From NCBI GenBank assembly GCA_965215775.1, contig CBDCEG010000029.1:17948-81947 (forward strand): a stretch of DNA of 64,000 nt, written 5' to 3'. This stretch comes from CBDCEG01 sp965215775. Lineage in GTDB: Bacteria; Pseudomonadota; Gammaproteobacteria; Cardiobacteriales; Ostreibacteriaceae. Under the pieces are notes generated by a model. The model was not told the DNA's origin, did no database searches, and was given only the letters and a program-made list of their open reading frames with translations. Every line of letters begins with the position of its first letter. The first letter of the stretch is position 1. Shown piece by piece: positions 42,883 through 54,100 of this stretch. The translations under genes were made by a program, and so were the position numbers.

Positions 42883-45800
42883 TAGTCTAAAACCTCAACA
42901 ATCCCACCTTTGAGTGCATTCCATAGCTTAGAAAAGTTCTCAAATTGTTGCTCTGAATTTTCTTTGCACAAATTGATTTCCTCTTTTATATTATCCAATA
43001 GAATATCTTCATTAAGAGTTTGTTCTATATCTATTTTAGCTCTAGTTATTTTTGCTTTAGGAATAAAAATTATAGGTTTTGTAAAGCAGAATTCTAAAGC
43101 ATTTAAGATATTATTAATATGATTGTTTACAATATCTTGGTCTATAATTGGTGCAAAAGTAACAGTCAAAATTTCTTTTTTCTTTGCAGTAGATGTTTTA
43201 AATACATAAATACTAGTTATTTGTTTTTTTGTATTTAAAATTAAATGTGAAAGCCAAGTTTTCAGCAAATTATTAAATTTAAACTTACTAAAAGTTGTAA
43301 GAATAAACCTATCATCATAAATATTATTAAATTTATTTATAATATTATAAATATTATTACTCCACAGAATTTGAATATTTGTTTGATTATTAAGGTTTAA
43401 TTGAGATAAAGTTTTCAAGTAAATTTCAATATTTTCATAATGATTTTTATAATTAAAGTCCTTGAAAATAGTTGGAACTTGTAAGTTTTTTGCTAAAAGT
43501 AATTTGTTAAAGTTTTCCTTAGAATATTCTTTAGACTTAGTATCACTATTTTCTAGCTCCGCCCTAATAAGGCAGTCGTTAACAAACCATTCCTCTAAAG
43601 CATTATGTGCTGAAATAAAGCTATCATTCTGTGCCTCATAATCATCATTTGAAGTAATTTCTTTTGTTAAAATACCTATGTTTTTATCTAAATAAAATTT
43701 AATAGGATTAGTTAAGGCTTTAGTTAATTTATTTATTGTCCAATTTTTATCAATTTCTATATTTTCACTATTATCTAAATTTATAAATTTTTCTTTTTTT
43801 GGTTTTTTATAAAAAGGAGAGTATGTTTTTATAGTTGGAGAAAATAATTCTTTAGAAAAAGCTTGTAAATAATCTTCAGTTAAATCAGTTGTTTTTGTGA
43901 TATTAATTCCAATTTGCTGTAAATAATCTTCAAGCTCCAAAACTAAAACAGACGGGCTTATTAATTCTCCTGTTTTCTCATCAACACCATTGTAACTTAG
44001 ATAGAATTTGTCAGAAGTTGCAAGTATAGATTCTAAAAATAAATATTTACTTTCTCTAGCTAGATTTTTATCTGATAATTTGGAACTATTTGCAAGCAAA
44101 TCAAATTCATATTTAGGTAAGTTTGCAGGGAAATCATTATTCATACCAAGCATACAAGTAACTTTTGATGGAATAGAACGCATAGGAATTGCAGAACAAA
44201 AAGAAATAGATCCTGATAAAAATGGACCACGCATTTCTTGGGTAGTCATAATCTCACAAATATCGGTGTAAATTATAGAAAAGTCATATAAATCAGTTTG
44301 TTTTGTTTGTTTTATAAGCTCAAACCAGTCATTTATTAAATCATTTAAAATATTTTTTTTAGATTTATTAGTATTAAAATTAGCACTAAGTTGTTTTAAA
44401 ACTCTAAACCAATCTGTTAAAGTCTTTTGTTCAAACTTAACATTTGCTGCAAATTTCAACATTTCAAATAACTTAGTTAATTTTGCGAGAATTTCAACCT
44501 GTGATGTGCGAAAATGTTTGTTTGCAATAGTTTCTCCAATAATTTCTTCATCAATTTTTTGTGAATGATTTAATGGTTTTCCGCAGCAATAAGCCAAATA
44601 TAATCCATCTAACATTTTTTGCAAATGTCCTTGTTTATAAATATTAGTATCAATTTCAGTATCTTTGTTTTCAATACAAAGCAATGATTTTCTTTTGTGA
44701 TTCTCGTCATAACCCCAATTGACTTTGGCTTCATCTAGATAAAACTTGATACTATCTAATTCTTTTAGGCTAAAATCAAATATCTCTCTAACTGTTTGTT
44801 GGTTGCAAAAATTAAAAAAATCAGTCTTAGAAAAATTAGAATTAATCAAATCAAATAATGCTAAAAAAGTATTAACATCAGGGTCGGTATCAACAGCAGT
44901 TTGGTTTGAAATACTAAAAGGTAATACTTTGTTTGCTGAAAATATTGAATTAACATAAGGACTGTAAATAGCTACATTAGGCATGGTTACAATAATATCA
45001 GATGGTTTAATATCATCATTATTTTCTAAAATATCTAAAATATAATCATATAATATTTCAACTTCTCGCCTTGGGCTAGATGCTTTTTTAAAAGTTATAC
45101 TATCATCTTTAGTTGACTTTTTAGTTTTACAATTATCAATGCTTTTATTTTCTAAGTTAATGATATTGTTCTTTAAAAAGTCTAAATTATTGTTGCTTTC
45201 AGTGTTTTTATCATTGAAAATATAATCTAAATTATTTGTAGAATGATTATTTAAAGAGTCAATTAAAAATTTAGCAGAGCTTCCCCAACTTGCAAGAAGT
45301 GGGTTTGCAACCTCAAATAATATTGAAATATCAAAGTTTTTATTATCATAATCAGTTATTTCTTGCCTTAGTTTCTCCTCCTTTCTAATAATATCACCCC
45401 AAAATTCCACACAAGGATTTATTGAGTAAAATTTTAAATTTATATATTCTGAGATCTGAAATAAATCATCTAGTTGATGCTTTGGAATAAAGTGAAATCC
45501 AAAAATATGAATAGTTTCAGGAACAACTTTTGTTAGCGATTGTTTCTTTTCTTTAATAAAATTATTAAACTTTTGTTTTAAAAAGAATATTGATTGTTTC
45601 GAAAGTTCTAATTTATGGTAAATATCTTTTTGCCAAAATTCATGAATATTATCTGTGAATAGACTTTGTTGTTCCCAGCAAGATATTATTTCAGGGCGTT
45701 GCTCTAAATATTTAAGCAAGTGAGTTGCAATTGTAGAAGCTAAATAATACTTTTGATTTGGTTGTTGGTTATTTTTTAGGATTTTAGTTAAATAATCATC

Positions 45801-46127
45801 TATCTCATTTTTATCTAAAATCTCATTAAATAAGCTAAGTATTTGATAAGTAATTGTATGTTTATTATGTTTTATTAAGGATTTACCTTGTTTAGCAAGT
45901 ATTTTGCTATAAAAATCATTAAAAAAACTCCCCAAATAAGTAATGTCAATATGTGTACAAATTCCTTTATCTTTCGCAATTTTAAGTTCTAAATACCTTT
46001 GCATTCCAGAGTTTGGAATTAAAATAAGTTCTTTGCTAAAAGGAGATTTTGTTTTATCAATTTGTTGTAATAAAATTTCTGCTAGGTTCTCAGTTTTAAC
46101 ACTGAAAAAAGTTTCAATTTTATTCAT
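42882..46127 (-). CDS. recC: Exodeoxyribonuclease V subunit RecC
   Basis: RecC is the subunit of RecBCD that splits DNA strands and scans for Chi. The open frame is intact at 1,081 residues (E. coli 1,122). It shows the family's N-terminal LIPNSGMQRYLELKIAK, the FHFIPKHQLDDL segment and SGSISFCSAIPMRSIPSKV. Its stop overlaps the recB start (TAATG) by one base and it begins five bases after rsmA. An intact recC beside a broken recB is odd, because the subunits work as one complex. Confidence 0.93.
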   Translation of the reverse strand: MNKIETFFSVKTENLAEILLQQIDKTKSPFSKELILIPNSGMQRYLELKIAKDKGICTHIDITYLGSFFNDFYSKILAKQGKSLIKHNKHTITYQILSLFNEILDKNEIDDYLTKILKNNQQPNQKYYLASTIATHLLKYLEQRPEIISCWEQQSLFTDNIHEFWQKDIYHKLELSKQSIFFLKQKFNNFIKEKKQSLTKVVPETIHIFGFHFIPKHQLDDLFQISEYINLKFYSINPCVEFWGDIIRKEEKLRQEITDYDNKNFDISILFEVANPLLASWGSSAKFLIDSLNNHSTNNLDYIFNDKNTESNNNLDFLKNNIINLENKSIDNCKTKKSTKDDSITFKKASSPRREVEILYDYILDILENNDDIKPSDIIVTMPNVAIYSPYVNSIFSANKVLPFSISNQTAVDTDPDVNTFLALFDLINSNFSKTDFFNFCNQQTVREIFDFSLKELDSIKFYLDEAKVNWGYDENHKRKSLLCIENKDTEIDTNIYKQGHLQKMLDGLYLAYCCGKPLNHSQKIDEEIIGETIANKHFRTSQVEILAKLTKLFEMLKFAANVKFEQKTLTDWFRVLKQLSANFNTNKSKKNILNDLINDWFELIKQTKQTDLYDFSIIYTDICEIMTTQEMRGPFLSGSISFCSAIPMRSIPSKVTCMLGMNNDFPANLPKYEFDLLANSSKLSDKNLARESKYLFLESILATSDKFYLSYNGVDEKTGELISPSVLVLELEDYLQQIGINITKTTDLTEDYLQAFSKELFSPTIKTYSPFYKKPKKEKFINLDNSENIEIDKNWTINKLTKALTNPIKFYLDKNIGILTKEITSNDDYEAQNDSFISAHNALEEWFVNDCLIRAELENSDTKSKEYSKENFNKLLLAKNLQVPTIFKDFNYKNHYENIEIYLKTLSQLNLNNQTNIQILWSNNIYNIINKFNNIYDDRFILTTFSKFKFNNLLKTWLSHLILNTKKQITSIYVFKTSTAKKKEILTVTFAPIIDQDIVNNHINNILNALEFCFTKPIIFIPKAKITRAKIDIEQTLNEDILLDNIKEEINLCKENSEQQFENFSKLWNALKGGIVEVLD

Positions 46128-46132
46128 AATAT

Positions 46133-46918
46133 TTACTTTTCTTGTTTTAAATTTAAATAGTTAGAAATTCTTGCAAATAACTTTCCTTCCATTTGCTCCG
46201 CTCTCTCACTTGGGTTAATTTCTAAACTTTCTAATTCATCTGCACTAATTAATTTTTTTAGATTATTTCTAATTGTTTTTCGTTTCATTGCAAAAGATGC
46301 TTTTACAATTTTCTCAAAATTTTCTTGATTATCAACTTGGTATTCTAAAGTCTCTCTAGGTTGCATAAGAATGACGCTAGACATAACTTTGGGTGGTGGG
46401 CTAAAAGCATTTGGCTGAACATCAAAAAGAGTTTGGACTTTGTGAGTTTGATTAAGAATTACAGACAAACGCCCATAAGCCCGACAACCAGACTCTGCAC
46501 TAACTCGGTCTGCAACTTCTTTTTGCACCATAAAAACCATTTGACTTATGTTTTTTTGCTTACAAAGATCCAGCATAATCGCAGTTGAAATATTATAAGG
46601 AAGATTGCCAAAAACTTTCCAACTATCTCCTGTTAAAATTTGTTTATAATCAATACTTAAAACATCTTGTTCAATTATATTAAGATCACCAATAAGAACT
46701 GATTTGGTTTTCAAAATAGGAACCATCCGTCTGTCTTTTTCAATTACAGTTAGTTTTTTTGCTTGCTCTAAAATATCAATTGTAATTGCACCCATTCCTG
46801 GCCCAATCTCTAATAAATTCTCTCCCTCTTTTGGAGCTATCGCACTAATAATATTATCAATTACTGCATAATCAGTTAAGAAATGTTGCCCTAGTTTTTT
46901 ATTTGCTCTTATTGCCAT
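46133..46918 (-). CDS. rsmA: 16S rRNA (adenine1518-N6/adenine1519-N6)-dimethyltransferase
   Basis: RsmA (KsgA) dimethylates two adjacent adenines at the 3' end of 16S rRNA late in 30S assembly. The 261-residue protein has KKLGQHFLTDYAVIDNI, the SAM loop GPGMGAITID and the catalytic NLPYNIS. The C-terminal helical domain begins after FSPPPKVMSSV. Length is slightly below E. coli's 273. It lies upstream of recC and downstream of the restriction endonuclease gene on the same strand. Confidence 0.96.
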   Translation of the reverse strand: MAIRANKKLGQHFLTDYAVIDNIISAIAPKEGENLLEIGPGMGAITIDILEQAKKLTVIEKDRRMVPILKTKSVLIGDLNIIEQDVLSIDYKQILTGDSWKVFGNLPYNISTAIMLDLCKQKNISQMVFMVQKEVADRVSAESGCRAYGRLSVILNQTHKVQTLFDVQPNAFSPPPKVMSSVILMQPRETLEYQVDNQENFEKIVKASFAMKRKTIRNNLKKLISADELESLEINPSERAEQMEGKLFARISNYLNLKQEK

Positions 46919-46962
46919 TTTTATGATTGTTTGGTTTATTTGTTTAGTTTAAGAAGGTAAAA

Positions 46963-48018
46963 TTATTTAAACCTCACCTGCAAATTCAACTTAAAATAGT
47001 ACTTCCCATCCTCTTTATAAATCTCAAACATCTTATAACGGGTAGAGCTAGGACTATCTAGTTTTATATTATCAATCAGATATTTATCTACAATACTCTT
47101 AAAATAAATTAAATCTAATAGATATACTTCACCTTTTTTAGTAACAATAATTATGCCACCATTTACTTCATTTGCTCCATTCCATACTTCACTAGCCCTC
47201 ATACCAAAGGTTACAGCATTTGCAAACTCACCAATTTTCTTATTATAATAAGTTTCAGAAGTAACATCATAAATAATTAATGATAAAAGTTTTTTCATGT
47301 CTTTTTCATTGTTTTCATAAGACAAAATAAGCATCTCTGATAAAATTTTATCAAGATTAGAGTCAATAAGTTTTAAGTTATTAGCAAACTGGGTACTTTC
47401 TGTTTTAATAAAATTAAACTCTGCCCCATTTAACTTTAAAAATTTACATTTATCTATAAGTTTTGTTTTTGTAGATATACTATTATTTTCAATCATTATT
47501 GAATCATTAATATCGGTTATTTCATATATAAAATTTGTATGCATTGAAGCATTCAGCAAAGTCGCTTTTGCACCTAATTCTGATTTAATATTATAGGAAA
47601 TATTGAAATTATTATTTTGTATATTATCTTTTACAAGAGCCGTTAAATCACCTTTAACCCTTGAACTTCCTTTTAATTTACTGCCATCTAATAAATCATT
47701 AATAAGTGATGTCATTTCATTAATTTCAAATGTACCTTTGGCACTTTTGTGTACTAATATTTTTTCAAGTAAAATTTTATATTGACGGCTAATGTAACTA
47801 ATATCATACTCTTGGTTATAATTATTAGGGGATATTTTTAGAATTTTATTACTGTTCAATAGTTGATATTTAGTTCCATTTGCCAATAAGAGTTCTAATA
47901 TTTTAAATGTTGTACTATTTTTTTCTTGTAAATTTTCATCTACTATAACGAGGTTTGGACTATCCATCAAATACAAAAAAGTATATAATTCTGACCACTC
48001 TCCCTTATTAAATCCCAT
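46963..48018 (-). CDS. Type II restriction endonuclease, HpaII family
   Basis: A 351-residue protein opening GFNKGEWSELYTFLYLM, which I recognise as the start of HpaII-family restriction enzymes. HpaII itself is about 350 residues and cuts C^CGG. The middle contains NISYNIKSELGAKATLLNAS, with Lys/Glu residues of a possible nuclease core. The start overlaps the methyltransferase gene by 11 bases and has an AGAGGAAT six bases upstream, so the pair is translationally linked. CCGG specificity is inferred from family and partner, not proven. Confidence 0.8.
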   Translation of the reverse strand: MGFNKGEWSELYTFLYLMDSPNLVIVDENLQEKNSTTFKILELLLANGTKYQLLNSNKILKISPNNYNQEYDISYISRQYKILLEKILVHKSAKGTFEINEMTSLINDLLDGSKLKGSSRVKGDLTALVKDNIQNNNFNISYNIKSELGAKATLLNASMHTNFIYEITDINDSIMIENNSISTKTKLIDKCKFLKLNGAEFNFIKTESTQFANNLKLIDSNLDKILSEMLILSYENNEKDMKKLLSLIIYDVTSETYYNKKIGEFANAVTFGMRASEVWNGANEVNGGIIIVTKKGEVYLLDLIYFKSIVDKYLIDNIKLDSPSSTRYKMFEIYKEDGKYYFKLNLQVRFK

Positions 48019-49135
48019 CTTTAAATTCCTCTAATCTTTTATACATATATTTTGCCAACTCCTCTATTACTGGTATAGATACACTATTACCTAACTGCTT
48101 ATACTGTTGTGTTTCACTCACTTTAGCAGGAAAAGAGAACCCATCTTGACACTTTTCAACAAAAGCATAATCTTTAAATCCTTGCAATCTTGCCCATTCT
48201 CTTGGGGTCATAACTCTGATTCCTTGGTCATTAATAGGAGAGTGTTTACTTCCAAACATTATTCCATAGTATTCTGGTTTCTCCTGTATTACTAGATTTC
48301 TCTCTTTTCCACTTCCCCCTGTCGCTAAAATAGTGTTAGAGATAGGGTTTTCTCCTACATTGACCACCTTATACCCAAAGCCATTGCCTTTTGCTTTATG
48401 CGTAGCCTTATGTTTTTCAAGGGTTTTGATATACTGTTCTGAGAGATAGTATTTAGCAGATACATCCTCTTCTAATAGCTCATACAAATTATTAAATATT
48501 GGCTTCTCTTTTTTGCTTGGTAAAGTATCAAATTTATAGTTTTTGGGAACTAAATCATCTCTAAATCCTATAATATAAGTTCTCACTCGCTTTTGTGGCA
48601 ACCCAAAATCAATAGTTTTTCGTAAAAATGATTTTGCATCATACTCTAGTACTCCATCATTCTCATTAACCCCAACAATTTTATAGCCCAACTCATTAAT
48701 AAGTGTCTCTATTATGATTTTAAAAGTTTTACCCTTATCATGACGAAGAAGTCCCTCTACATTTTCCAATAAAAAGGCTTTGGGTTTCGTCTGTTTCAAT
48801 ATATCTGCTACATCAAAAAAGAGTGTTCCTCTAGTTGTGTCTTTAAACCCTTTTTTATCTCCAGCTATAGAGAAAGATTGACAAGGAAAACCTGCTAACA
48901 ACACATCATATTTTGTATTTTTAACTATTTCTTTAAACACATCACTTGTCACATCATTTTGTGGATTTTCTCCATATAAGTGCTCATAGGTCATACAAGC
49001 ATATTTATCTATTTCAGCAGAAAGTATATTTTTAAAACCTTTGGTTAGTTCAAAACCTTTTCTGACACCACCTATTCCACAAAAGAGATCTATGGTTTTG
49101 TATTTATGACTGGTTATATTAAGTGATTCTGTCAT
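48008..49135 (-). CDS. DNA (cytosine-5-)-methyltransferase, HpaII-type RM partner
   Basis: A 375-residue C5 DNA methyltransferase. Motif I DLFCGIGG (16-23), catalytic motif IV GFPCQSFS with Cys85, motif VI ENVEG (124-128), motif VIII QKRVRTY near 185 and motif X GNSVSIPVIEELAKYM are all present. It protects the host site against the adjacent endonuclease, with which it overlaps by 11 bases. The target-recognition region (about 240-310) sets specificity and is not readable by eye. AGGAAT precedes the ATG. The pair interrupts an otherwise housekeeping region between rsmA and fghA. Confidence 0.92.
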   Translation of the reverse strand: MTESLNITSHKYKTIDLFCGIGGVRKGFELTKGFKNILSAEIDKYACMTYEHLYGENPQNDVTSDVFKEIVKNTKYDVLLAGFPCQSFSIAGDKKGFKDTTRGTLFFDVADILKQTKPKAFLLENVEGLLRHDKGKTFKIIIETLINELGYKIVGVNENDGVLEYDAKSFLRKTIDFGLPQKRVRTYIIGFRDDLVPKNYKFDTLPSKKEKPIFNNLYELLEEDVSAKYYLSEQYIKTLEKHKATHKAKGNGFGYKVVNVGENPISNTILATGGSGKERNLVIQEKPEYYGIMFGSKHSPINDQGIRVMTPREWARLQGFKDYAFVEKCQDGFSFPAKVSETQQYKQLGNSVSIPVIEELAKYMYKRLEEFKDGI

Positions 49136-49192
49136 GCATTATTCCTATTTTTTTGTGGTTTTATGCTAAGCTTTTTAATTTTAATTTCCATA

Positions 49193-50056
49193 TTAATTAG
49201 CATCCAAATACTCAGCGTGAAATACAAAATGCTCACGAATATATGATTGCACAAAATAATATCCGTGGTCGTAATCCTTACGGTAGTTTATTTCACAGTG
49301 ATAACCTATTTCTTTACAAATATTATCTAAAATTTCTGGGTGTAAATCAGTTTCTAAATATTCATCCACGGTTCCAACATCTATTAATATAGGTAAAAAC
49401 TTATTATTTAGTTTAACTTTTTTGATTATTTCACAAGGGTTTACGCTGTCCCATTGTTGTTGATTATTTCCTAAATATTCTTTTAAAACTAATTTTCCTT
49501 GTTTACTATTTTCGGGTGAGCAAATTGGTGCAAAAGCAGATATTGAGCAAAAATCATCAATATTATTTAAGCCCAAAACCAAAGCTCCAAAACCACCCAT
49601 TGAATGGCCTGTTATACTTTTTTTGTTATTTGTTGGGAACTCTTTCTCAATAATTTGTGGTAACTCATTGAGGATATATTCTTCCATTTTGTAGTTTTTA
49701 TTCCAAGGCTCTTGAGTTGCGTTTATATAAAATCCAGCACCTTGCCCCAAAGAAATATCTTCGCTATCAGTAATATTTTCACCGCGTGGAGAAGTATCAG
49801 GACAAACCACAATCATATCGTATCTATGGGCAAATCTTTGAAATCCAGATTTGACAATGGCAGTTTGTTCGTTACAACCTAACCCTGCTAAAAAATATAA
49901 AACAGGACATTTATTATCTCTAAGTGCCTCTCTTGGTAAAAATATAGAAAATTTCATTTCACAATTTAAAACTGTTGAATAATGCAGGTAAATTCTCTGC
50001 TCACCTTTGCAAATTTTGTGGGTTTTAATTAGCTGTATATTAAGTTTATCTTCCAT
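49193..50056 (-). CDS. fghA: S-formylglutathione hydrolase
   Basis: FghA hydrolyses S-formylglutathione to formate and glutathione in formaldehyde detoxification. The 287-residue esterase has the nucleophile elbow GHSMGGFGAL, the Asp in DVGTVDEYL and the His in KDYDHGYYFVQSYI, in the usual order, and the GLGCNEQTA oxyanion segment. Its usual partner, glutathione-dependent formaldehyde dehydrogenase (frmA/adhC), is not in the window. It is divergent from yebC with about 285 bases between start codons. Confidence 0.93.
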   Translation of the reverse strand: MEDKLNIQLIKTHKICKGEQRIYLHYSTVLNCEMKFSIFLPREALRDNKCPVLYFLAGLGCNEQTAIVKSGFQRFAHRYDMIVVCPDTSPRGENITDSEDISLGQGAGFYINATQEPWNKNYKMEEYILNELPQIIEKEFPTNNKKSITGHSMGGFGALVLGLNNIDDFCSISAFAPICSPENSKQGKLVLKEYLGNNQQQWDSVNPCEIIKKVKLNNKFLPILIDVGTVDEYLETDLHPEILDNICKEIGYHCEINYRKDYDHGYYFVQSYIREHFVFHAEYLDAN

Positions 50057-50340
50057 ATTAGTTTATAGTTTATTATTTTTTAGTAAAAAGTAAGTTTAAA
50101 ATAATACCATAACTGGTTTGGATTTATATATTTGAATATAAGTAATTATTAGGTTAGGCAATAACTACAGTTTCAGTAAAAACTATAAATACTTATAAAC
50201 ACTTAGTATAACTGAGGGGTTTTTTTAGGTTAAAAGTTAGGGTATAATTACAGGTTTTGTAACTTATTTTAAGTTACTATTTGAATTTAAGTTGGTTTTG
50301 AGTAAATACACATTACCACAAATTATTTAAGGTGAAAATT

Positions 50341-51060
50341 ATGGCAGGTCATAGTAAATGGGCAAATATTAAACACAAAAAAGCAAAAGAAGATGCGAAA
50401 AGAGGTAAGGTTTTTACTAGGTTAATCAGAGAATTAACCGTAGCTTCAAGGCAAGGTGGTTCAGACGATAGTGCTAACCCAAGGTTAAGACTTGCAATTA
50501 CAAAAGCACAGGCTGCAAATATGCCAAAAGATACAATGGAAAGAGCAATTAAGCGTGGAGCTGGCGAACTTGAAGGAATGATTTTGAACGAAATTCGTTA
50601 CGAAGGTTATGGTGCTGGTGGCGTTGCTGTTATGGTTGATTGTCTTTCTGACAATAAAAACCGAACTGTGAGCGAGGTTAGACATGCCTTTTCAAAGTAT
50701 AATGGAAACCTTGGAACAGCTGGTTCTGTTGCTTTTCAGTTTAATGAAACAGGTGTAATAACTTACTTAAAAGGCGACGAAGATGCAATTATGGAAGTTG
50801 CTTTGGACGCTGGTGCTGAGGATATTGTGGTTGAAGATGGTGTTATTGAGGTTTTAACAACTCCAAAAGACTATCCAGAAGTTTATGAAAAACTTATTGA
50901 AGCAGGGCTTGAGCCAGATGATAGTGAAATAACTCAACGACCTGATAATCTTATGGAAATTAGTGCATCCGACGCTGAAAAATTAGAAAAACTTTTAGAT
51001 GCATTAGAAGAGTTAGACGATACTCAAACAGTTTCTACAAATGCTGATTTTCCTAGCTGA
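50341..51060 (+). CDS. yebC: YebC/PmpR-family protein
   Basis: A 239-residue protein (E. coli 246) beginning AGHSKWANIKHKK, with the conserved middle RYEGYGAGGVAVMVDCLSDN and EVRHAFSKYNGNLG. YebC-family proteins were annotated as transcriptional regulators; some members act on ribosomes stalled at proline stretches. I place the start at the ATG at 50341, which has AAGGTG six bases upstream; an in-frame GTG three codons earlier lies inside that ribosome binding site. ruvC often follows; here ftsK does. Confidence 0.94.
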   Translation: MAGHSKWANIKHKKAKEDAKRGKVFTRLIRELTVASRQGGSDDSANPRLRLAITKAQAANMPKDTMERAIKRGAGELEGMILNEIRYEGYGAGGVAVMVDCLSDNKNRTVSEVRHAFSKYNGNLGTAGSVAFQFNETGVITYLKGDEDAIMEVALDAGAEDIVVEDGVIEVLTTPKDYPEVYEKLIEAGLEPDDSEITQRPDNLMEISASDAEKLEKLLDALEELDDTQTVSTNADFPS

Positions 51061-51109
51061 TAGTTAATAAGTTTTAGATTTAGAAAACTAATTTAAAAAA
51101 TAAAAACAT

Positions 51110-54100
51110 ATGAAAAATAAGACCAACCAAACTAATCTTTCCACACATTTAAAGCCTTTATTTTTGGGTGTTGTTATATTTGTGGCACTAATTATTGCTA
51201 CATTTATGCTAGTATCTTTATTTAGTTTTAACCCACTAGATTCAGCTTGGAGCAGAAATGATGGGGCAGAAATAACTAATGTAGCTGGTAGTTTGGGGGC
51301 TTGGTATAGTGATATTTCATTCTCTTTTATAGGTAAACTTAGTTATATTATTCCTATTGCAATTATTGTTTTTTCATTGCAAGCTTGGTTTGAAAAAGAT
51401 TTTAACAGAGAGCTTTTTTCTTGGCGTATATTTGCAGTTTTAATTGCAATAATTTTTGGAAGTATTTTATTTGCAAAACATGATCCCATTGCTATAAACA
51501 CAGTTTCAAGGTCTGGCGGTGGTTGGTTAGGTGCTTTTTTGGCGGTTGGTCTTGAAAAAACAATATCTTCTGTAAGTTTAATTATGATTGTTTCTAGCCT
51601 TGTTTTCATACTATCTCTTGGATTGATTTTTGGTATTTCTTGGTTAGATGTTACAGAAAAAATTGGTGCGTTTATTAGTTATACTTTAGCTAAAATAACT
51701 GGTAGAAAAGCAAAAACTACTATAAAAAACAACTATCCAGAATCTAATGTTGAAAATTCTGTTCTAAAGAAACTTGATGAAGAGGAAAACCAAACTAAAT
51801 TTACAATTGATAGCTATGATCCAACTCAAGATGCTGACCCTGATTTATTTACAGAGAAAGTTGAGAATAATAATGAAGATGAATTTGAGGATAAAAAAGA
51901 ACCAGTATTTTTCCCAGAAACTAATAAAGAAAATAATACTGTTAATTTTGAACAACAACAGATTGATAAAAATAAAGAATTAGAAAGGTTAGCAGAAGAA
52001 GAGGAGCGAAAAAGACTAGTTTTGGAAGAAGAACGAAATAATCAACTTCTGCAAAAAGAGTTAGAGAAAGAACAAATACTAAAAGAGCAGTTAGAAAAAG
52101 AAAGAATCCTTTTGGAAGAGAGAATAAAAAGAGAAAGGCTTGAAAAAGATATAATTGAACATGAAAAACTAGAACTAGAGAAGGTTCAACAGCAAAAACT
52201 GGAGTTAGAAACTCTTCAACAAGAACGATTTGAGCAAGAAAGGATAAGATTAGAAACTATTGAGCAAGAGCGATTAAACCAAGAAGCAACAGATCTTAAA
52301 CTTGATCAAGAGAAACAGCACCAAGAAAGGCTAAGACTAGAGTTAATTGAGTTAGAAAAAGCTAAACTAGAAAATTTTAACCAAGAAAAAATCCTACAAG
52401 AATCTATTGCCACAGAAAAAGCACTGCAAGAAAAAATAGTTCAGGATGATATTATTTCTAAACAAGCAAGTTATGAACAAGAACGCTTTGATAGAGAGCA
52501 AAAATTAAATAAATTAGGTGCCAGTAACGATATTAAAACAAGCTCTACAATAAAAGACTCACCTTTTTCTTTTTCTGTTTGGGGAACTTCATCTAGTAAC
52601 AATTCAAATCCAATAACTTCAGAAATAACAACAATCAAAGCAGAAAAAATAGATGCAGAAAGTGTTGAAGTAAAAGCTGAACCTAAAAAAATTGAACCTG
52701 AAATATTAAAAACTTCAGCAACTATTGGAACTCCTTTTGAGCAAAATAAGAAAAATATTAAACCTAAAGTAAAAAACTACAAATTACCAAACATTACTTT
52801 ATTAGATAACCCACCTGAGCAAGAAAATTTTTACACTGAAGATGTTCTTGCACAAATGGCAGCAACTTTGGAAAATGCACTAAAACAATATAAAATAAAT
52901 GCAACAGTTATGCATGTTTCTCCAGGCCCTGTAATAACAAGATTTGAGCTAGATTTGGCACCTGGAATTCCAGCTAAAAAAATATCAAATCTTTCCAAAG
53001 ATTTAGCAAGAGCTTTGGCAGTTTCTAATGTAAGAGTTGAAGAAATAATACCTGGAAGCACTTATGTTGGACTGGAAGTTCCAAACCAAGGCAGACAAAT
53101 AGTTTATTTTAAAGATATTATTAGCTCTAAACAGTTTCAAAAATCAGAATCACCATTAACGGTAAGTTTAGGAGCTGATATTTCTGGTCGCCCAGTTGTT
53201 GCTGATTTGATGAAAATGCCTCACTTATTAGTTGCTGGAACAACTGGTTCAGGTAAGTCTGTTGCAATAAATACAATGTTACTTTCAATGCTTTACAAAG
53301 CAACCCCAAAAGATTTGCGATTAATTTTGGTTGATCCAAAAATGCTTGAAATGTCAATGTATGAAGATATTCCACACCTGCTAACTCCCGTTATAACTGA
53401 TATGAATGATGCTGAAAATGCACTAACTTGGGCAGTTGCAGAAATGGAACGAAGATATAAATTAATGGCAGCTTTAAAAGTTAGGAAAATAGATGAATTT
53501 AACAAAACTGTTGAAAAAGCAATCCAAGATGGGAAACCAATCCAAGATCCAATTTGGCAACCTGATGAAAATGTAGGTTACACACACCATCCAGACTTAG
53601 AAACATTACCATTTATAGTTGTAATAATAGATGAGCTTGCAGATATGATGATGGTTGTTGGAAAACAAGTAGAGCAACTAATAGCAAGACTTACCCAAAA
53701 AGCAAGAGCAGCAGGAATACATGTTATTTTAGCAACCCAAAGACCTTCAGTTGATGTTTTAACGGGGCTTATAAAAGCTAATGTTCCAACAAGAATTGCT
53801 TTCCAAGTATCTTCAGCAATTGATTCTCGCACAATTATTGATAGTGTTGGAGCAGAAACTTTATTAGGACACGGAGATATGCTATTTGTTCCACCTGGTG
53901 TTTCTCAACCACAGCGTTTACATGGTGCTTTTGTAAATGATAAAGAAACTGATAGAATAACTAATTTCTTGCGAGAAACTGGCGAGCCAGATTATATTAA
54001 TGGAATAACTGCAAAACAAGACCCTGAAACTTTAGGAGCTTATGGAGCAGCTGATGTTGGTGAAGCTAAAGAAGATGCTGACCCACTTTATGATGATGCA

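Noticed and set aside
50205..50230. T-run after a GAGGGG sequence as a terminator
   Set aside because: The stem is weak with a mismatch, and it lies between divergent genes (fghA and yebC) where no transcript is expected to end.
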